A stretch of 64,000 nt of DNA from Burkholderiales bacterium (GCA_019745565.1 JAIESW010000024.1:250129-314128); one strand, 5' to 3'. Shown: positions 8,900-18,312, counted from the stretch's first letter. Translations and numbers: made by a program. The notes: generated by a model from the sequence alone, not told the origin.

Positions 8900-10384
8900 A
8901 TGAATTCACCGACCAGCGCCGTCCAGGCAATCGATGAGCTCAAGACGAAGATCAAGGGGGCCAAGAGCATCGTCTTCGTTTCGGGCAACTTCAATGTCGT
9001 CCATCCGGGACACTTGCGGCTGTTGCGCTTTGCGGCCGAATGCGGCGACTTCCTGGTGGTTGGCATTCATGACGATTCGCGTCCCGGGGTGAGCGTTCCG
9101 GAAGCCATGCGGCTGGAAGGCGTGCGTGCCATCAGCCTCGTGGACTACGCCTTCGTCCTACGTGAATCCGCCGAGACGTTCATCGCGACGCTGAAGCCGG
9201 CGGTCGTGGTCAAGGGCAAGGAGCACGAGCATCGTGACAACCCGGAAGCTGCGGTCACGGCTGCATATGGGGGCAAGCTGCTGTTCAGTTCTGGGGAATC
9301 GAGCTTCTCGTCGCTCGATCTTCTGCATCGCGAGTACTTCGAGGCGAATTTTTCGACGATAAGAAAGCCGCTGGATTTCGGCGCGAGGCATGCCTTTGAA
9401 GTCTCATCGCTGAAACAGGATTTGGCTCGCATGCAAGGTCTCCGGGTAATGGTGATCGGCGACCTGATCGTGGACGAGTACATCACTTGCGACCCGCTGG
9501 GGATGTCTCAGGAAGACCCGACGATCGTCGTCACACCCATCGAGCACAAGAAGTTCGTGGGAGGGGCCGGCATCGTCGCTGCACACGCCAAGGGGCTCGG
9601 TGCGGAAGTGCGTTATTTCACCGTCACCGGACGGGACGAGACCGCGCGTTTCGCACATGAGAAGCTGCACGAGTATGGCGTGCACCTCGAAGCGTTCATC
9701 GATGAGAGCCGACCCACCACGCTGAAGCAACGTTATCGCGCAGCCGGCAAGACCTTGCTGCGGGTGAGCCACTTGCGGCAGCACGACGTCCCTGCCGAAC
9801 CCTTGTCGCAGATGCTGAAGGCGGTCAAACGCAGCATGGATGATTGTGACCTGATCGTGTTCGCAGATTTCAACTATGGGTGCCTCCCGCAGCTCCTGGT
9901 CGATGAACTTGTGGCGCTTGGGCGCGAGAACGGTGTGACGATGGTTGCAGACAGCCAAGCGTCTTCGCAGATGAGCGACGTGTCGCGGTTCAGAGGCATG
10001 TCACTCATCACACCAACGGAGCGCGAGGCGCGGCTGGCCATGCGCGATCCTCACTCTGGTCTGGTGGTGCTCGCCGAGGCGCTCGGCGAGAAGGCACAAG
10101 CCGGCAACGTGGTGATAACACTGGGTACAGAGGGACTACTGGTCAATGCCCGGTCCGGTGGCGGCTGGACGACGGACCGGTTGCCCGCCTTCAATACGGC
10201 GGCCAAGGATCCCGCTGGTGCAGGGGATTCCTTTTTGACCTGTTCAGCGATGGCCTTGTGTGCCGGTGTCGACATCTGGCGCAGCGCCTATCTCGGATCC
10301 CTCGCCGCCGCCTGCCAGGTCGCCAGGGTCGGGAACATCCCGCTGAAACAGTCCGACATCACGGCGGAGATCGAGGCGCCATAG
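8900..10384 (+). CDS. Bifunctional nucleotidyltransferase / PfkB-family sugar kinase (HldE-like with swapped domains)
   Basis: The 494-residue protein joins two domains. Residues 22-150 are a cytidylyltransferase-like fold with the HxGH motif at 35-38 (GNFNVVHPGH). Residues 175-490 are a PfkB sugar kinase with VMVIGDLIVDEYI, a substrate loop FVGGAGIVAAHAKGLGA and the catalytic GAGD at 440-443. In HldE, which makes ADP-heptose, the kinase comes first, so the order here is reversed. It probably phosphorylates and then nucleotidylates a heptose or related sugar. The ATG at 8900 is the first Met before the nucleotidyltransferase and lies 13 nt after the previous stop. Confidence 0.85.
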   Translation: MNSPTSAVQAIDELKTKIKGAKSIVFVSGNFNVVHPGHLRLLRFAAECGDFLVVGIHDDSRPGVSVPEAMRLEGVRAISLVDYAFVLRESAETFIATLKPAVVVKGKEHEHRDNPEAAVTAAYGGKLLFSSGESSFSSLDLLHREYFEANFSTIRKPLDFGARHAFEVSSLKQDLARMQGLRVMVIGDLIVDEYITCDPLGMSQEDPTIVVTPIEHKKFVGGAGIVAAHAKGLGAEVRYFTVTGRDETARFAHEKLHEYGVHLEAFIDESRPTTLKQRYRAAGKTLLRVSHLRQHDVPAEPLSQMLKAVKRSMDDCDLIVFADFNYGCLPQLLVDELVALGRENGVTMVADSQASSQMSDVSRFRGMSLITPTEREARLAMRDPHSGLVVLAEALGEKAQAGNVVITLGTEGLLVNARSGGGWTTDRLPAFNTAAKDPAGAGDSFLTCSAMALCAGVDIWRSAYLGSLAAACQVARVGNIPLKQSDITAEIEAP

Positions 10385-10386
10385 GG

Positions 10387-11100
10387 ATGCAAGCTCTGCT
10401 CCTCGCCGCGGGCCTCGGAACCCGGCTCAGGCCGATCACCAACACCGTACCCAAGTGTCTCGTGCCGATCCACGGCAGGCCGCTGCTCGGATACTGGTTC
10501 GATCTTCTCCTGGGAAGCGATGCGATCGATCAGCTGGTGGTGAATCTGCACTACTTTCCCGAGGCGGTGCGCGAGTACGTCGCTCGATCGCCCTGGCGTG
10601 AACGGGTGAATCTCATTTACGAGGAGTCGTTGCTCGGGACCGGAGGCACCGTCCTTGCCAACGAGCGGTTCTTCGGGGCCGGAGCCTTCATGGTGGTGCA
10701 CGCCGACAATCTTTCGAAGTTCGACGTTCGGGCCTATCTCGAGGCGCACGCGAGGCGGCCGGCGGGTTGCGTCATGACCATGCTGACCTTTCCGACGGAC
10801 CACCCGCAGAGTTGCGGTATCGTCGAACTGGACGAGAGCGGGATCGTGATTGGGTTTCACGAGAAGGTCGCCAATCCTCCTGGCAACCTAGCGAACGGCG
10901 CAGTCTACATCTTCGAACCGGAGATCCTGACTTTCCTTCGACGCCTTGGTAAGCCGGTCATCGATATCAGCACCGAGGTCCTACCCGCTTTTATGGGGCA
11001 TATCGCGACGTTCCGCAACGACATCTATCATCGGGATATCGGTACGCCTGAGAGTCTGCGCGCGGCAGAGATCGAGTTCACGGAGTTTGCGCGCGGATGA
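10387..11100 (+). CDS. Sugar-1-phosphate nucleotidyltransferase (NTP_transferase family)
   Basis: The 237-residue protein has the pyrophosphorylase signature LAAGLGTRLRPI with the conserved Lys in PKCLVPIHGRPLL, then VHADN for metal binding. The length and FRNDIYHRDIGTPESL resemble mannose/heptose-1-phosphate guanylyltransferases (HddC-like), though RmlA-type thymidylyltransferases share the fold. It begins two bases after the kinase-nucleotidyltransferase gene, so the pair probably activates sugars for the transferases nearby. Confidence 0.87.
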   Translation: MQALLLAAGLGTRLRPITNTVPKCLVPIHGRPLLGYWFDLLLGSDAIDQLVVNLHYFPEAVREYVARSPWRERVNLIYEESLLGTGGTVLANERFFGAGAFMVVHADNLSKFDVRAYLEAHARRPAGCVMTMLTFPTDHPQSCGIVELDESGIVIGFHEKVANPPGNLANGAVYIFEPEILTFLRRLGKPVIDISTEVLPAFMGHIATFRNDIYHRDIGTPESLRAAEIEFTEFARG

Positions 11101-12356
11101 CACGGGTATCGCGCCTGGCGCAGGCCGGGCTCATGCTCGACTACTACGTGCGCAAGATCCGAGTCGTCGGACTGGGATGGACCGTGCGCTGGCTGGTGCG
11201 TCGCTTCCTGCTCGAGGTGCTCTGGGTTGCGCTGCTCCCGCTTACGGTCGTCGGGCATCTACTGGGATATCGGCGGGTACCCATCAACGTGCGCCGTATC
11301 GGCCACCTGGCGTGCGAGTTCGACGCACTTCTCAAGGAGCAGGGGCTGGGGCGACTTCCCGTCCGAAAGTGGTTCGTGGTCGCGCCGGAGGGCCTGGCAA
11401 CCAATCCCTGCCTGCTAGACTACTGGAGACGATTGGTGCCGGTCGTTCGTCGACGGGGGCTCGGTCTCCTGCTCGAAGCGATGGGCAGGCATGGCCTCAT
11501 GGTCCAGGACAACGATCGCCACATGCTCGCCCTGACGGGCCGGGCCGACTACTACTCCATTCTAGCCGAGTGGGCCGATCGTCCTCCGCTGCTGAAACTC
11601 GAGGATTCGCATCGGACCGAAGGCTGGAATGTGCTCCGGTTGATGGGCATGCCGGAAGGAGCGTGGTTCGTCTGCGTGCACGCGCGAGAGGCCGGTTTCT
11701 CGGTCCAGGACGAGACCGCGCACGCGCACCGCAATAGCGACATCAACCTTCTTGTCCCCGCAATGCGGGAGATCCGTCGACGCGGTGGCTGGATTGTCCG
11801 CATGGGGGATCCGAGTATGCGGCCCCTGCCCTCCATGGATGGCGTGATCGACTATGCACTGCATCCGCTTCGGTCGGATCGGATGGACGTATTCCTCTGT
11901 GCCGAAGCGCGCTTCTTCGTAGGCAACACTTCCGGGCTCTTCGTCGTTGCCACAGTCTTCGGGCGCCCGTCGGCATTGGCTAACATGGTGCCTACCTCGC
12001 ACCTCGCTTTTGCGCCGGGGGACATTTCCATACCGAAGCTGATCTGGTCCAAGTCACAGCAGCGTTACCTGACCTTCGCCGAATTGTTCGCGGGGCCGGC
12101 CGCGAACTTTCGACTGGCCAAGCTATTCACTCAGGCCGGCCTGCGTGCGGATGAGAACTCCGCTGAGGACCTCCTCGAGTTGGTGGTGGAGATGCTGGAT
12201 CGGCAAGCCGGACTCTTTGTTGAGTCCGATGCCGATCGTTCGCGTCAGCAGCAATTCCGTGCTCTCCTGAACCCGCATCACTATTGTCATGGGACAGCAT
12301 CGAGTCTGGGTAGCCGTTTCCTCGAGCGACATCCCGAACTTCTCGGCCCCGAGTAG
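11097..12356 (+). CDS. TIGR04372-family glycosyltransferase
   Basis: The 419-residue protein resembles the TIGR04372 family of presumed glycosyltransferases. It has ILAEWADRPPLLKLED, WFVCVHAREAGFS and FFVGNTSGLFVVATVFGRP, the last being a GT-B nucleotide-binding pattern. A hydrophobic stretch near residues 40-60 suggests membrane association. It overlaps the nucleotidyltransferase by 4 nt and is the last plus-strand gene before a strand change. Donor and acceptor are unknown. Confidence 0.75.
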   Translation: MTRVSRLAQAGLMLDYYVRKIRVVGLGWTVRWLVRRFLLEVLWVALLPLTVVGHLLGYRRVPINVRRIGHLACEFDALLKEQGLGRLPVRKWFVVAPEGLATNPCLLDYWRRLVPVVRRRGLGLLLEAMGRHGLMVQDNDRHMLALTGRADYYSILAEWADRPPLLKLEDSHRTEGWNVLRLMGMPEGAWFVCVHAREAGFSVQDETAHAHRNSDINLLVPAMREIRRRGGWIVRMGDPSMRPLPSMDGVIDYALHPLRSDRMDVFLCAEARFFVGNTSGLFVVATVFGRPSALANMVPTSHLAFAPGDISIPKLIWSKSQQRYLTFAELFAGPAANFRLAKLFTQAGLRADENSAEDLLELVVEMLDRQAGLFVESDADRSRQQQFRALLNPHHYCHGTASSLGSRFLERHPELLGPE

Positions 12357-12439
12357 GCATCCGGCTGTCTGTGGTGATTTCGGATTGCCACCCGTCCCGT
12401 GTGTTCCCGGCCGCGGCCGCAGCGAACTTCACCTTGCCC

Positions 12440-13177
12440 TCAGGGGCGACCCAACCCGAATCTCGATGTGATCATGAAGCGGGCCATGCCGGCAAGATGC
12501 ATACGCATATGATGCATGTTTCGGTGGCTCGCCCTGCGTGCGTCATGCATGACGGCGACGGAGCGCACCAACTGTACGTCGAAGCCGGCTCGGCGCAGTC
12601 GCCAGCACAGGTCCACGTCTTCGTAGTATAGGAAGTAGCGTTCGTCGAAGCCCTTGATGGCGGCGAAGGTCTCACGTGCGAAGACCATGAACATTCCGGC
12701 AACCCAGTCCGGAGTCGCATGGCCGCCGGTCGTGGGATGCTCTGCATCCCGCCCAGCGAACAACAGTTTGCGGGCAAGCGACCCGGGTGTCGGAAAGCGG
12801 CGTGCGCTGTCTTCGACAGCTCCGGTAGGAGACAGTACCAACGGTGCAACGACGCCGACACCCGGCCGCGCGGCGGCGGCACAGAGCGAGGGAAGAACAT
12901 CGGCCCGCAACCGAATGTCCGGGTTGACTACTGCGAAGAAAGGTTTCTCGGCTAAGCGAAATGCGGCGTTGTGATTGGCACCGAAGCCCTTGCGATGCAC
13001 ATTTCGAACGACCCTGAGGGAAAACGGGTAGCGCTCGACAGACAGTTTCAGAGGTTCGGGGACATTGATGGTCAGAATGACGTCCAGTCCGGTCGAGCCA
13101 AGGGCCGCAAGATCATCAAGGAGTTGCAGCACCAGAGCGGCGTGGCCATGGCTCACAATGGATACCGATACGCTCAT
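12440..13177 (-). CDS. Family 2 glycosyltransferase, rhamnosyltransferase-like
   Basis: The 245-residue GT-A enzyme starts MSVSVSIVSHGHAALV and has FFAVVNPDIRLRADVL (DXD-like) and the WbbL/RfbF-type acceptor motif GFDERYFLYYEDVDLCWR. Relatives transfer rhamnose or a similar deoxy sugar to lipid-linked glycans. It is the only minus-strand gene between 1 and 17543 and converges on the gene ending at 12356, so it has its own promoter, presumably in the gap beginning at 13178. Confidence 0.88.
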   Translation of the reverse strand: MSVSVSIVSHGHAALVLQLLDDLAALGSTGLDVILTINVPEPLKLSVERYPFSLRVVRNVHRKGFGANHNAAFRLAEKPFFAVVNPDIRLRADVLPSLCAAAARPGVGVVAPLVLSPTGAVEDSARRFPTPGSLARKLLFAGRDAEHPTTGGHATPDWVAGMFMVFARETFAAIKGFDERYFLYYEDVDLCWRLRRAGFDVQLVRSVAVMHDARRASHRNMHHMRMHLAGMARFMITSRFGLGRP

Positions 13178-13743
13178 GGCCGGAGCCGCTCCGGAGACGA
13201 GGAGGCGGATCCGGCCGACCGAGCGCCATGCCGGCGGGAGATGCCGCTGCTCATCATCGCAGCCTGTTCCCGAGGAGGTGCAACCGGATCCATTGGGAAG
13301 TCCGGAACATGGTGGACTTCACTGTCGTTCGTGACCATCGCGACGCCGTAGGCGCAGACGGCACGACCGCGCAAGTATCCGGACGCAGCTTCGATTTGTG
13401 GCCGTCAAGACGGAGTCGCCGTGGGGGAACGCCGCCACATCGATACCCACTGGCGAATGCCGAAGCATCGAGGTCCAACGCTCTGCGGTCCGATCGTCGG
13501 TCGTCAGGAACGCGAACTCGGTGTTGCGATCGGGACATCGTGAATGGACAATCTCGACTGCGGGTGCGGGCCGACCACGTTCGGTTGCGCCACGTCCGCG
13601 CGTGTCGGTCCATCGATCTTGGTGTCGCGTTGTTCGACGCGATGCCGAACCCTCGTCGAGTGTGATTCCTCCGCCGGCTTTCGTGCCGGGCCAGGACTGT
13701 TCAGGTATGGATGTGTGACGCTGCACCAGACGGATACTAGCGC
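13178..13743. other. 566-bp region with no supportable gene
   Basis: Open frames of 60-145 codons exist on both strands but overlap one another and match nothing I recognise. The most protein-like piece is on the minus strand (about 13420-13600, reading NTEFAFLTTDDRTAERW), which changes frame before reaching the glycosyltransferase start. It may be a decayed gene. The region must also hold divergent promoters for the minus-strand transferase and for wbpV. Confidence 0.5.
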
Positions 13744-14685
13744 GTGTTGCTGATCACGGGTGCCACCGGTTTCGTCGGCGGCGCACTGCTCGGGCGACTG
13801 CGTGCCGAAGGGCGGTCCTACCGAACGGCCGGGCAGACTCGCCTGGGCACGGAAGCAAGCGCGAGCGGGTCGTTCTCGGCGGACCCGGGTTCTCAATGGA
13901 CGCCGCTCCTTTCCGGGTGCGATGCCGTGGTTCATCTTGCTGCCCGCGTGCACGTCATGCAGGAACTCTCAGCCCTCGCGCTCGACGCCTTTCGAGCCGT
14001 GAACGTGCAAGGCACTGCGATGCTTGCCCGCCAAGCTGCGCAAGTCGGCGTGCGCCGCTTCGTCTTTCTATCGTCGGTCAAGGTGAACGGCGAGGGTTCC
14101 GTCGGACATCCGTATCTGGAGCGAGACCTTCCCTGCCCTCGCGATGCCTACGGTATCTCGAAATGGGAAGCCGAAGAGGTCCTTCGTGAGATTGCTCGCG
14201 AAACCGGATTGGAGATCGTGATACTCAGGCCCCCGCTCGTCTACGGTCCCGGGGTCAAGGCCAACTTCCTGCGGATGATGCACTGGGTGCAGCGAGGCAT
14301 ACCTTTGCCGCTTGGGATTGTCCACAATCAGCGCAGCATCGTGTACGTAGGCAATCTCGTCGACGCGATCGTGCGCTGCATCGATCATTCGGCCGCTGCG
14401 GGTGAGACGTTTTTGGTCAACGATGGCGATCCGGTATCGACACCACAGTTGCTGCGTGAGATCGGAGATGCCCTGGACCGGCCAGCCCGGTTGTTCCCGT
14501 TTCCGCCAGCCGTCCTGAAGATCGGCGCGACCCTCATGGGGCGAGGTGAGGACGCAGCTCGCCTGCTGGGTGACCTGGTAGTGGACGACAGCGCCATCCG
14601 TACCACGCTCGGGTGGCACCCCCCGTTTTCCCGTAGGGAAGGCCTTGCGGCAACCGCAGCCTGGTTCCGGCCCGGGCCCCGGTAG
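13744..14685 (+). CDS. wbpV: UDP-4-keto-sugar reductase/epimerase, WbpV/WbpK-like SDR
   Basis: The 313-residue extended SDR has ITGATGFVGGALLGRL for NAD(P) binding, the Tyr-x3-Lys pair in DAYGISKWEAEEVL and VILRPPLVYGPGVKANF. Together with the next two genes it forms the set wbpV-wbpL-wbpM known from Pseudomonas O-antigen loci. There WbpM makes the 4-keto-6-deoxy-GlcNAc nucleotide, WbpV or WbpK reduces it to UDP-QuiNAc or UDP-FucNAc, and WbpL loads the sugar on undecaprenyl phosphate. QuiNAc and FucNAc cannot be told apart from sequence. The start is GTG. Confidence 0.85.
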   Translation: MLLITGATGFVGGALLGRLRAEGRSYRTAGQTRLGTEASASGSFSADPGSQWTPLLSGCDAVVHLAARVHVMQELSALALDAFRAVNVQGTAMLARQAAQVGVRRFVFLSSVKVNGEGSVGHPYLERDLPCPRDAYGISKWEAEEVLREIARETGLEIVILRPPLVYGPGVKANFLRMMHWVQRGIPLPLGIVHNQRSIVYVGNLVDAIVRCIDHSAAAGETFLVNDGDPVSTPQLLREIGDALDRPARLFPFPPAVLKIGATLMGRGEDAARLLGDLVVDDSAIRTTLGWHPPFSRREGLAATAAWFRPGPR

Positions 14686-14733
14686 AATCCGGGCGCGCCA
14701 CGCCACTCCGCGCGAGTACGGTCGCCGGAATCC

Positions 14734-15702
14734 ATGTTCGTCCTCTCCATCCTCCTTGCTGTCTCCCTTAGCTATGCGATCAGCGGACTTGCCGTCCGCG
14801 GCATCGGAGTATTCGCTCCGCTCGACGTCCCGAACGAGCGATCGCTCCACAGCCGCCCTGTCCCGCGCATCGGCGGTGCCGGCATCGTCGCGGGTATGGG
14901 GGCGAGCCTCGTGGCCACCAACGTGCTCGCGCTTCCCGTCGCACTTGCATTTCTGCTCGCTGCCATTTCGCTGTGGGATGACTGGCGCCCCCTGCCCGTC
15001 GTTGTGCGGCTTGCGGCTCATCTGGCCGCGGCGGCGGTGTTCTGTGTGACGGCCATCCAGATCTCCCCGATCCCGACGGTGCTGGTGGTGGTTGCGATCG
15101 CATGGATGACGAATCTGTACAACTTCATGGATGGTTCGGACGGTCTCGCCGGGGGCATGGCTACAATCGGGTTCGGGACCTACGCCGCTGCCGCGGCAGT
15201 GGCGGGCGATCATGCGCTCCTCACAGTGTGCGCCTGCATCGCAGCTGCAGCATTGGCGTTCCTCAGATTCAACTTCCATCCCGCGCGCGTCTTCATGGGC
15301 GACGTCGGTTCGATCCCCCTCGGTTTCCTGGGAGGGGCACTCGGTGCGTGGGGCGTGGTACGCGACGGATGGCCGGCGTGGTTCCCGATCGTAGTTTTTG
15401 CTCCGTTTGCCGCAGATGCATCGCTCACGCTGTTGCGCCGGCTGCTGCGCGGCGAACGGGTTTGGCAGGCTCATCGTAGCCATTACTATCAACGTCTGGT
15501 GCTGATGGGGTGGGGGCACCGCCGTACCGCCTTGGCCGAGTATGCCCTGATGGCGATCACGTGCATCGCCGGGTTCGCTGCCCTCTTCCTGGGCGCGGTG
15601 GGCCAGGTCGTCGTGCTGAGCGTGCTGGGGCTCGGCTACGCCCTGCTTGTTGTCCTGGTAGACCGCCGCTGGGCGGCGTATTCGCGATGTCGGACCGTTT
15701 GA
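14734..15702 (+). CDS. wbpL: WbpL/WecA-family undecaprenyl-phosphate glycosyl-1-phosphate transferase
   Basis: This polytopic 322-residue membrane protein belongs to the MraY/WecA family. It shows the metal and substrate motifs NLYNFMDGSDGLAGG and FMGDVGS and the cytoplasmic loop QAHRSHYYQRL. It transfers a sugar-1-phosphate from UDP to undecaprenyl phosphate, the first membrane step of O-antigen synthesis. It follows wbpV by 48 nt; a TAGAAT box at 14683-14688 overlaps the wbpV stop and could be a -10 element. Its end overlaps wbpM by 16 nt. Confidence 0.92.
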   Translation: MFVLSILLAVSLSYAISGLAVRGIGVFAPLDVPNERSLHSRPVPRIGGAGIVAGMGASLVATNVLALPVALAFLLAAISLWDDWRPLPVVVRLAAHLAAAAVFCVTAIQISPIPTVLVVVAIAWMTNLYNFMDGSDGLAGGMATIGFGTYAAAAAVAGDHALLTVCACIAAAALAFLRFNFHPARVFMGDVGSIPLGFLGGALGAWGVVRDGWPAWFPIVVFAPFAADASLTLLRRLLRGERVWQAHRSHYYQRLVLMGWGHRRTALAEYALMAITCIAGFAALFLGAVGQVVVLSVLGLGYALLVVLVDRRWAAYSRCRTV

Positions 15703-17543
15703 TGCGCCCGGGTGTACTCAATCCGCGGACGGTCGCAGCCTTCCTGCACGATATCCTGGCCTCGGCTATCGCGTGGTCGGTCGCGTTCCTGCTGCGATTC
15801 AACTTCTACATCCCGGCGGAGTTCCAGACGACGCTCTGGAACACGGTCGGATGGGTGATCTTGACGCATGCTCTTCTCTTCTGGCCGCTGGGTCTCTATC
15901 GCGGTATCTGGCGGTACGCGAGCTTGCACGACCTGCGGCGCATTCTCATTGCGGTCGCTTTGGCCGCCGTCTCGGTTCCTGCATTGCTGGTGCTGCTGCG
16001 GGTTTCGGATCCGGTTCCCCGGTCAGTCTTCGCATTGAGCCCCATGCTGCTGTTGCTGATCATGGGTGGCAGTCGTTTAGCCTACCGCGCCTGGAAGGAG
16101 CGATATGTCATCGGGCTGTCGAAACTGGACGCAAAACCTGTGCTCGTGCTAGGCGCCGGCAGCGCGGCTGTATCCTTGCTCAAGGAACTGGCTCCTTCAC
16201 GCGAGTGGCGGGTGGTCGGTCTGCTCGACGACAAGCCGACACGGCTAGGTCGCGAGATGAACGGCATCCCGATCCTGGGTACCATCGAAACACTCCCCCT
16301 TGAAACCGCACGCCTCGGCGTGGCCCACGCCATCATCGTGATGCCTGAGGCGACGCACCAGGCGCGCCGCCGCGCGGTGGACCTCTGCGCCGAGGCCGGC
16401 GTGACTGCCCTCACCGTCCCTGCTTTCGACGACCTTGTCGCCGGCAAAGTCACGGTCTCGCAGATCCGCGGGGTCGAGCTCGATGACCTGCTCGGGCGCG
16501 ATCCGGTGGATCTGGATACGTCCGGACTCACGGCTCTGCTGGGCGGCCGCTGCGTGATGGTGACGGGCGCCGGGGGGTCCATCGGTTCGGAGCTGTGCCG
16601 GCAGGTCATGCGGTTCCATCCCGCCAGGCTGGTACTGTTCGAGCAGTCCGAGTTCGCCCTGTATCGAATCGATCAGGAACTCAGTGCACTCGGCTCGGCC
16701 ACCGAAGTCGTGCCGCTGGTGGGCGACTCCAAGGACGAGAGCCGCGTTGTGGAGGTCATGCTCCGCTATCGTCCCGAGGTCGTATTCCACGCTGCCGCCT
16801 ACAAGCACGTGCCGCTCATGGAGGTTGGGAACGGCTGGGAAGCCATCCGCAACAACGTGCTGGGCACCTTGGTCATGGCCGAATCGGCGTCGCGAGCCGG
16901 CGTATCGAAGTTCGTGCTGATCTCCACCGACAAGGCGGTGAACCCGGTCAACGTGATGGGCGCGACCAAGCGGCTCGCGGAGATGGTGTGTCAAGCGCAG
17001 CAGGGTCGCAACGGCACCAAGTTCGTAATGGTGCGCTTCGGCAATGTCCTGGGCAGCGCCGGCAGCGTGATCCCGAAATTTCGCGAGCAGATCGCGCGCG
17101 GTGGTCCGGTCACCGTCACGCATCCCGAAATCACGCGCTACTTCATGTCGATTCCCGAAGCGAGCCAGTTGGTGCTGCAGGCCGGTTTCATGGGCAAGGG
17201 TGGCGAGATCTTCGTGCTCGACATGGGCGAGCCGGTTAAGATCGCCGACCTCGCCCGGGATCTCATCCGCCTATCTGGATTGACGCCGGAAGACGTTCCA
17301 ATCCAGTTCACCGGATTGCGACCGGGCGAGAAGCTGTTCGAGGAATTGCTCGCCGATGGCGAGCACACGCTGCCCACACCCCACCCGAAGCTGCGCATCG
17401 CCCGTGCGATCGAGATCGACGGCGAATGGCTCGAGCAGCTGCGGGTATGGCTCAAGGATTCCGCGCCGCTCGACGACGAAGCGGTGCGTTCGGCGCTCGA
17501 GCAGTGGGTTTCCGACTACCGGAGGGCGAGTCATGGCCAATGA
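15687..17543 (+). CDS. wbpM: WbpM/CapD-family UDP-GlcNAc 4,6-dehydratase, membrane form
   Basis: The 618-residue protein has about four N-terminal membrane spans (residues 15-125), a first Rossmann domain (VLVLGAGSAAVSLL) and a second, catalytic SDR domain (VMVTGAGGSIGSELC). The catalytic site reads NPVNVMGATKRLAE, that is Met-x3-Lys in place of Tyr-x3-Lys, as in the large WbpM-type dehydratases. It forms UDP-2-acetamido-2,6-dideoxy-xylo-hexos-4-ulose for WbpV. The ATG at 15687 overlaps wbpL; a Met five codons later is a possible start. Confidence 0.93.
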   Translation: MSDRLMRPGVLNPRTVAAFLHDILASAIAWSVAFLLRFNFYIPAEFQTTLWNTVGWVILTHALLFWPLGLYRGIWRYASLHDLRRILIAVALAAVSVPALLVLLRVSDPVPRSVFALSPMLLLLIMGGSRLAYRAWKERYVIGLSKLDAKPVLVLGAGSAAVSLLKELAPSREWRVVGLLDDKPTRLGREMNGIPILGTIETLPLETARLGVAHAIIVMPEATHQARRRAVDLCAEAGVTALTVPAFDDLVAGKVTVSQIRGVELDDLLGRDPVDLDTSGLTALLGGRCVMVTGAGGSIGSELCRQVMRFHPARLVLFEQSEFALYRIDQELSALGSATEVVPLVGDSKDESRVVEVMLRYRPEVVFHAAAYKHVPLMEVGNGWEAIRNNVLGTLVMAESASRAGVSKFVLISTDKAVNPVNVMGATKRLAEMVCQAQQGRNGTKFVMVRFGNVLGSAGSVIPKFREQIARGGPVTVTHPEITRYFMSIPEASQLVLQAGFMGKGGEIFVLDMGEPVKIADLARDLIRLSGLTPEDVPIQFTGLRPGEKLFEELLADGEHTLPTPHPKLRIARAIEIDGEWLEQLRVWLKDSAPLDDEAVRSALEQWVSDYRRASHGQ

Positions 17544-18312
17544 GCCGGGGGGATCGGAGGTACGGTTGTCCGCCGTGCTGATCGCCAAGGACGAAGAGGG
17601 GACCATCGGCGACTGCATCGACAGCGTCGCGTTCGCCGACGAGATCCTGGTCGTGGACTCCGGCAGCACCGACCGCACCGTCGAGCTGGCGACCGCGAAG
17701 GGCGCTCGCGTTCTCCACCAACCCTGGCTTGGCTACGGCCCGCAAAAACGCTTTGCCGTCCGTCACGCGGCCCACGACTGGGTGCTGTGTATCGACGCCG
17801 ACGAGCGGGTGTCGCCGGAACTGAGATCGTCGATCCAGTCCACGCTACGGGCCCCCGAGTTCCACGCCTACGAGTTCCCGCGCCGCAACCGCTTCCTCGG
17901 CCGCTGGCTGCGGCACGGCGAGGGTTATCCCGATCTGTCGCTGCGCCTTTTCGATCGGCACTACGGTCAGTGGTCCGACGATTCCGTGCATGAGAAGGTG
18001 CTGTGCGAGGGCCCGGTGGGCCGGCTCGCCGGAGACCTGCTGCACGAATCGGCCGAAAGGTTGTCGGGCTATCTCGAGAAACAGAACCGCTATACCCTGA
18101 TCCAAGCCGAGACGCTCTGGCACGAGGGGGAATCCGCCCAGCCCTGGAAGATCGTGGTGTCGCCGGCGGTGCGGTTCGTGAAGTTCTACATCGTGCGCCT
18201 GGGCTTCCTCGACGGCTGGGCCGGCCTGGTGCACATCGCCATCGGTTGTTTCAACTCGTTCATGAAGAATGCCAAGCTGCTGGAGCTCCAGCGCCGGAAG
18301 GCACCGCGATGA
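17533..18312 (+). CDS. Family 2 glycosyltransferase, WaaE/KdtX-like
   Basis: This 259-residue GT-A enzyme has LSAVLIAKDEEGTIGDCI, EILVVDSGSTDRTVEL and CIDADERVSPEL, the hallmark of the WaaE/KdtX group that adds glucose or a similar sugar to the inner LPS core. The hydrophobic tail RFVKFYIVRLGFLDGWAGL is typical for membrane association in this group. The start overlaps wbpM by 11 nt. It marks the change from O-antigen initiation to core-type functions. Confidence 0.88.
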   Translation: MANEPGGSEVRLSAVLIAKDEEGTIGDCIDSVAFADEILVVDSGSTDRTVELATAKGARVLHQPWLGYGPQKRFAVRHAAHDWVLCIDADERVSPELRSSIQSTLRAPEFHAYEFPRRNRFLGRWLRHGEGYPDLSLRLFDRHYGQWSDDSVHEKVLCEGPVGRLAGDLLHESAERLSGYLEKQNRYTLIQAETLWHEGESAQPWKIVVSPAVRFVKFYIVRLGFLDGWAGLVHIAIGCFNSFMKNAKLLELQRRKAPR

